NCBI GenBank assembly: GCA_964624765.1
Contig: CAZUZO010000138.1
Location: forward strand, 1 to 8,722
Origin: JAGTVB01 sp964624765
Lineage (GTDB): Bacteria > Pseudomonadota > Gammaproteobacteria > HK1
Length of the DNA stretch: 8,722 nucleotides
Reading direction: 5' to 3'
Part shown: positions 6,861 through 8,722 of the stretch, piece by piece
Position numbering within the stretch: position 1 is the first letter of the stretch
How the letters are laid out: each line of letters begins with the position of its first letter
Made by a program: the position numbers and the translations under genes
Notes under the pieces: model-generated
What the model saw: the letters and a program-made list of their open reading frames with translations, nothing else
What the model was told of the DNA's origin: nothing
Databases searched by the model: none

Positions 6861-8339
6861 CTATTTGCTGATATCGAGCTGGAACTTCACCGGACCGCGA
6901 TATTGAGCACCATCCTTGCCACTAAAGGTGCCGTTGACCGGCGACTTCTTGTTGTAAGGGCTGGTGAGGATGCCTACATGTCCACCGGGGAACGGGACCG
7001 ACTCGATCACATCGGTTCCTTCCAGGAACTTGTTGGCGGCCGTCGCGCAGGCCGGTGTCACCAGATCGTCCTTGAGTGCATAGTTTTGGTACCACTTGAC
7101 GTTGAGTTTTGCGAGGTCTTTTACGTTAAGGGGCTTATCGTACAATTTAACCGGCAACGTGCCGTCCTCGGCGATAGGTTCGCGGAAGGTGTGGGAACTC
7201 ATGCTGGCGATGCCGAGCGGCAGATGGATCCGCTCTTTCAGCAGCCAGCGGAACAGAGCGGCGACGGTCTTGCCGGGATTGAGCTCGGTCGCTTTTTGCA
7301 GGGACGCCTGATCGAGCACTTTGACTAAGGGCGACTCTCGGTCGATGGCCACAAATCGCATGCCGAGGCTCAAAAGGTACCCGTTCGCTACTTTGTTGCC
7401 GTTGGGAAGGTTCGCCGTGATGAAATCGTGGTGTAACGCCGGCATGCCGCTTATGGCAGCGCTGTGAGTGCCATCGATGGGCGCAACGTTGGTGATCAGG
7501 GTATCGCAGACATCCGTAAGAGTGCCGGATAGGATGTTCATCAGGCAGATATAGCCGCCTTGGCAGGTCCCGTTGAGGGTAACCTTTTGCCCGTGTTTTT
7601 CGGTTACCTTGGCGCAGAGCTCGCGGGTTTGTGTGCAGTCATCGTCAGGAGTCATGCTCTGGACTGCCTCGTTCTGCATGATATCCTTCACGACCCGGAT
7701 GTAGGTGGGAATGCCCTCATTAGCGAAGGCGTGCGCGTAGCTCTTGTTCTCATAGGGTAGAAACGAAAGAATGTGCGCCCCGAGCATGTACGGCGACACG
7801 AGAATCATGGGCTTGAGATCATCCCGGACCTTGACGCCCGGCTTAACGGGCAAGACTTGATGGAGTTCAAAACAATCAGTCTGCTGGACCAATTCATAGT
7901 CCCGCGTACCGAGTTGAAACCCGAATTCGTCCTTGATTTTTTCGATCTGCTCATGGAAATTGGCGACCGCCTCCATGATGTCCGCCTCTCGGTGCGCGAA
8001 GCCGGAGAGGGTCTCACCTTCGCGATCCAGAACCGTGTTCAGGAATGCGCTTAACGCTTCCTGGGTTTGATCGAATATGAAATCGCTTAATTTCTCGCGG
8101 GAGGCCACCACCCCTTTGGTGACCAGCTCCTGGCTGTGTTCGAGCACCTCGAGCGTTTCCCAGAGACTCAGGGGATTTTGCCGTGCCGCCTGCGCGGCAA
8201 TCTGCGCTGCAATGAGTGCGCTATCGATGAATTCCGTACGCTCCCGGTTTAGCGCGCGTATCAGGGCGATGTTGTAACGCCACCAATTAGCGGTGGTCTC
8301 AGGAATTTCTTTTAGAACGGAAGATGCTGACTGATACAT
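6861..8339 (-). CDS. Divergent PhaC-like poly(3-hydroxyalkanoate) synthase / alpha-beta hydrolase
   Basis: The protein resembles PHA synthases, which polymerise hydroxyacyl-CoA into storage polyester at the granule surface. From ATG 8339 it has 492 residues: a helical, Glu/Gln/Ala-rich N-terminal part (about 1-160), then an alpha/beta-hydrolase core. The nucleophile box is GTCQGG with Cys259, matching the PhaC GxCxGG pattern. The expected acid is Asp424 or Asp425 in ALKDDLVTP, and the His is His454 in FPGGHVGIL. The core also carries LVSPYMLGAHILSFLP, where the family has its oxyanion and substrate-entry region. Overall similarity to class I/III PhaC is low, and no phaE, phaR, phasin, phaA or phaB is adjacent, so polymer synthesis is inferred and a related acyl-transfer or hydrolase role is possible. 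I chose ATG 8339 because GGGAGG sits nine bases upstream; the longer frame from 8405 adds 22 residues without a ribosome binding site. Confidence 0.82.
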   Translation of the reverse strand: MYQSASSVLKEIPETTANWWRYNIALIRALNRERTEFIDSALIAAQIAAQAARQNPLSLWETLEVLEHSQELVTKGVVASREKLSDFIFDQTQEALSAFLNTVLDREGETLSGFAHREADIMEAVANFHEQIEKIKDEFGFQLGTRDYELVQQTDCFELHQVLPVKPGVKVRDDLKPMILVSPYMLGAHILSFLPYENKSYAHAFANEGIPTYIRVVKDIMQNEAVQSMTPDDDCTQTRELCAKVTEKHGQKVTLNGTCQGGYICLMNILSGTLTDVCDTLITNVAPIDGTHSAAISGMPALHHDFITANLPNGNKVANGYLLSLGMRFVAIDRESPLVKVLDQASLQKATELNPGKTVAALFRWLLKERIHLPLGIASMSSHTFREPIAEDGTLPVKLYDKPLNVKDLAKLNVKWYQNYALKDDLVTPACATAANKFLEGTDVIESVPFPGGHVGILTSPYNKKSPVNGTFSGKDGAQYRGPVKFQLDISK

Positions 8340-8460
8340 ACTTTCTGACCTCCCTGCCTCGGGAACCGTCAACAGGCAGCCTGGTTTCGGCTCAGAGGCA
8401 GTCATCGGCGTTGCTTAGATATTCGTGCACTGCACAATTTTACAAAGTGTAATATACTCT
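8340..8460 (-). promoter_or_regulatory. Upstream region of the PhaC-like gene: RBS, AT-rich patch and small palindrome
   Basis: On the minus strand, GGGAGG (about 8349-8354) is a good ribosome binding site for ATG 8339. About 95 bases upstream lies an AT-rich patch with two -10-like hexamers, TAAAAT (8437-8442) and TATATT (8451-8456), each five of six to consensus; neither has a convincing -35 box. A small palindrome GTGCA-C-TGCAC (8425-8435) lies just downstream of TAAAAT, where an operator could be. The ribosome binding site is firm; the promoter and operator are guesses. Confidence 0.4.
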
Positions 8461-8610
8461 GCGGAAAACTCAATGGCGATGACTTGGATCAGGCAAGTGC
8501 AAGTTAGACTGGGTCTGTCGCTTCGGGTGTGACCGATGGAATATGCTTTGCTGGATAGGGGTTGGGCACCTCGGTGTCGCGCTGCGGCTGTATGCCAAAC
8601 CGTTGCCGTC

Positions 8611-8697
8611 AGAAGCTGTTTTAAAAATGTTGCGAGCGCTGGCAGAGCAAGGCGCACGGTGGCGACAAAATCGTCGGGAACGATTTTGAACAGCTGC
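8611..8697. repeat. MITE-like palindromic element with AGAAGCTGTTTT end
   Basis: It begins AGAAGCTGTTTTAAAAATGT (8611-8630), nearly identical to 5098-5118, and closes with an imperfect inverse, TTTTGAACAGCT (8684-8695). Inside the right arm is a perfect hairpin AAAATCGT-CGGGA-ACGATTTT (8667-8687). The unit is under 90 bp, has inverted ends and carries no gene, as expected for a miniature inverted-repeat element mobilised by a related transposase. It could instead be the end of a longer IS running off the window. Confidence 0.5.
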
Positions 8698-8698
8698 A

Positions 8699-8721
8699 GG
8701 CTGGCCCCGAAGGGGCGAGCC
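8699..8721. repeat. REP-like GC-rich hairpin at window edge
   Basis: GGCTGGCCCC, loop GAA, then GGGGCGAGCC form a ten-position stem with one G-G mismatch. It abuts the palindromic element at 8611-8697. There is no visible T-run, though the window ends immediately, so it may be an extragenic palindrome or part of a transposon end. Confidence 0.45.
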
Positions 8722-8722
8722 C

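Noticed and set aside
1..8722. CRISPR array, tRNA or rRNA gene
   Set aside because: No regularly spaced direct repeats, and no cloverleaf-like or rRNA-like stretch, was seen on either strand.

Overview
The window looks like an accessory, IS-scarred stretch of a GC-rich proteobacterial chromosome, most likely gammaproteobacterial (possibly beta). This rests on the family types seen (an IS5-family and an IS110-family transposase, an HlyB/HlyD-type secretion pair, a COG0053-type cation diffusion facilitator and a PhaC-like enzyme) and on overall composition. No rRNA, tRNA or housekeeping gene is present to place it more precisely.

Layout. 1-869: an IS5-family insertion sequence cut by the window start, with a minus-strand transposase carrying two mutually compensating frameshifts (19-804). 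870-1572: no convincing gene; it contains a strikingly structured 200-bp element (1009-1208) bounded by perfect 14-bp inverted repeats with further paired arms inside. 1573-5099: a two-gene type I secretion operon, an HlyB-type ABC transporter with a degenerate C39 domain overlapping an HlyD-type membrane fusion protein by 28 nt. 5098-5717: a degraded zone that begins with an IS-end-like motif over the hlyD-like stop codon and holds a broken minus-strand IS110-family transposase start (about 5450-5661). 5718-6710: a cation diffusion facilitator with Zn-type HxxxD/HxxxD motifs. 6804-6836: a minus-strand terminator. 6861-8339: a divergent PhaC-like alpha/beta hydrolase on the minus strand. 8340-8722: its upstream region, then a MITE-like palindromic element and a REP-like hairpin at the window edge.

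Functionally the window holds three unrelated cargoes: an export channel pair, a metal exporter and a PHA-synthase-like enzyme. They are separated by mobile-element debris. The secretion pair has no recognisable substrate (no RTX protein), no outer-membrane TolC partner and no activating acyltransferase here, so its cargo is unknown. The motif AGAAGCTGTTT recurs at three block boundaries (about 854-869 on minus, 5098 and 8611 on plus), suggesting that related mobile ends repeatedly inserted around these genes. I found no CRISPR array and no clear new defence or biosynthetic system. The most novel-looking items are the nested inverted-repeat element at 1009-1208, the palindromic element at 8611-8697 and the divergent PhaC-like protein.
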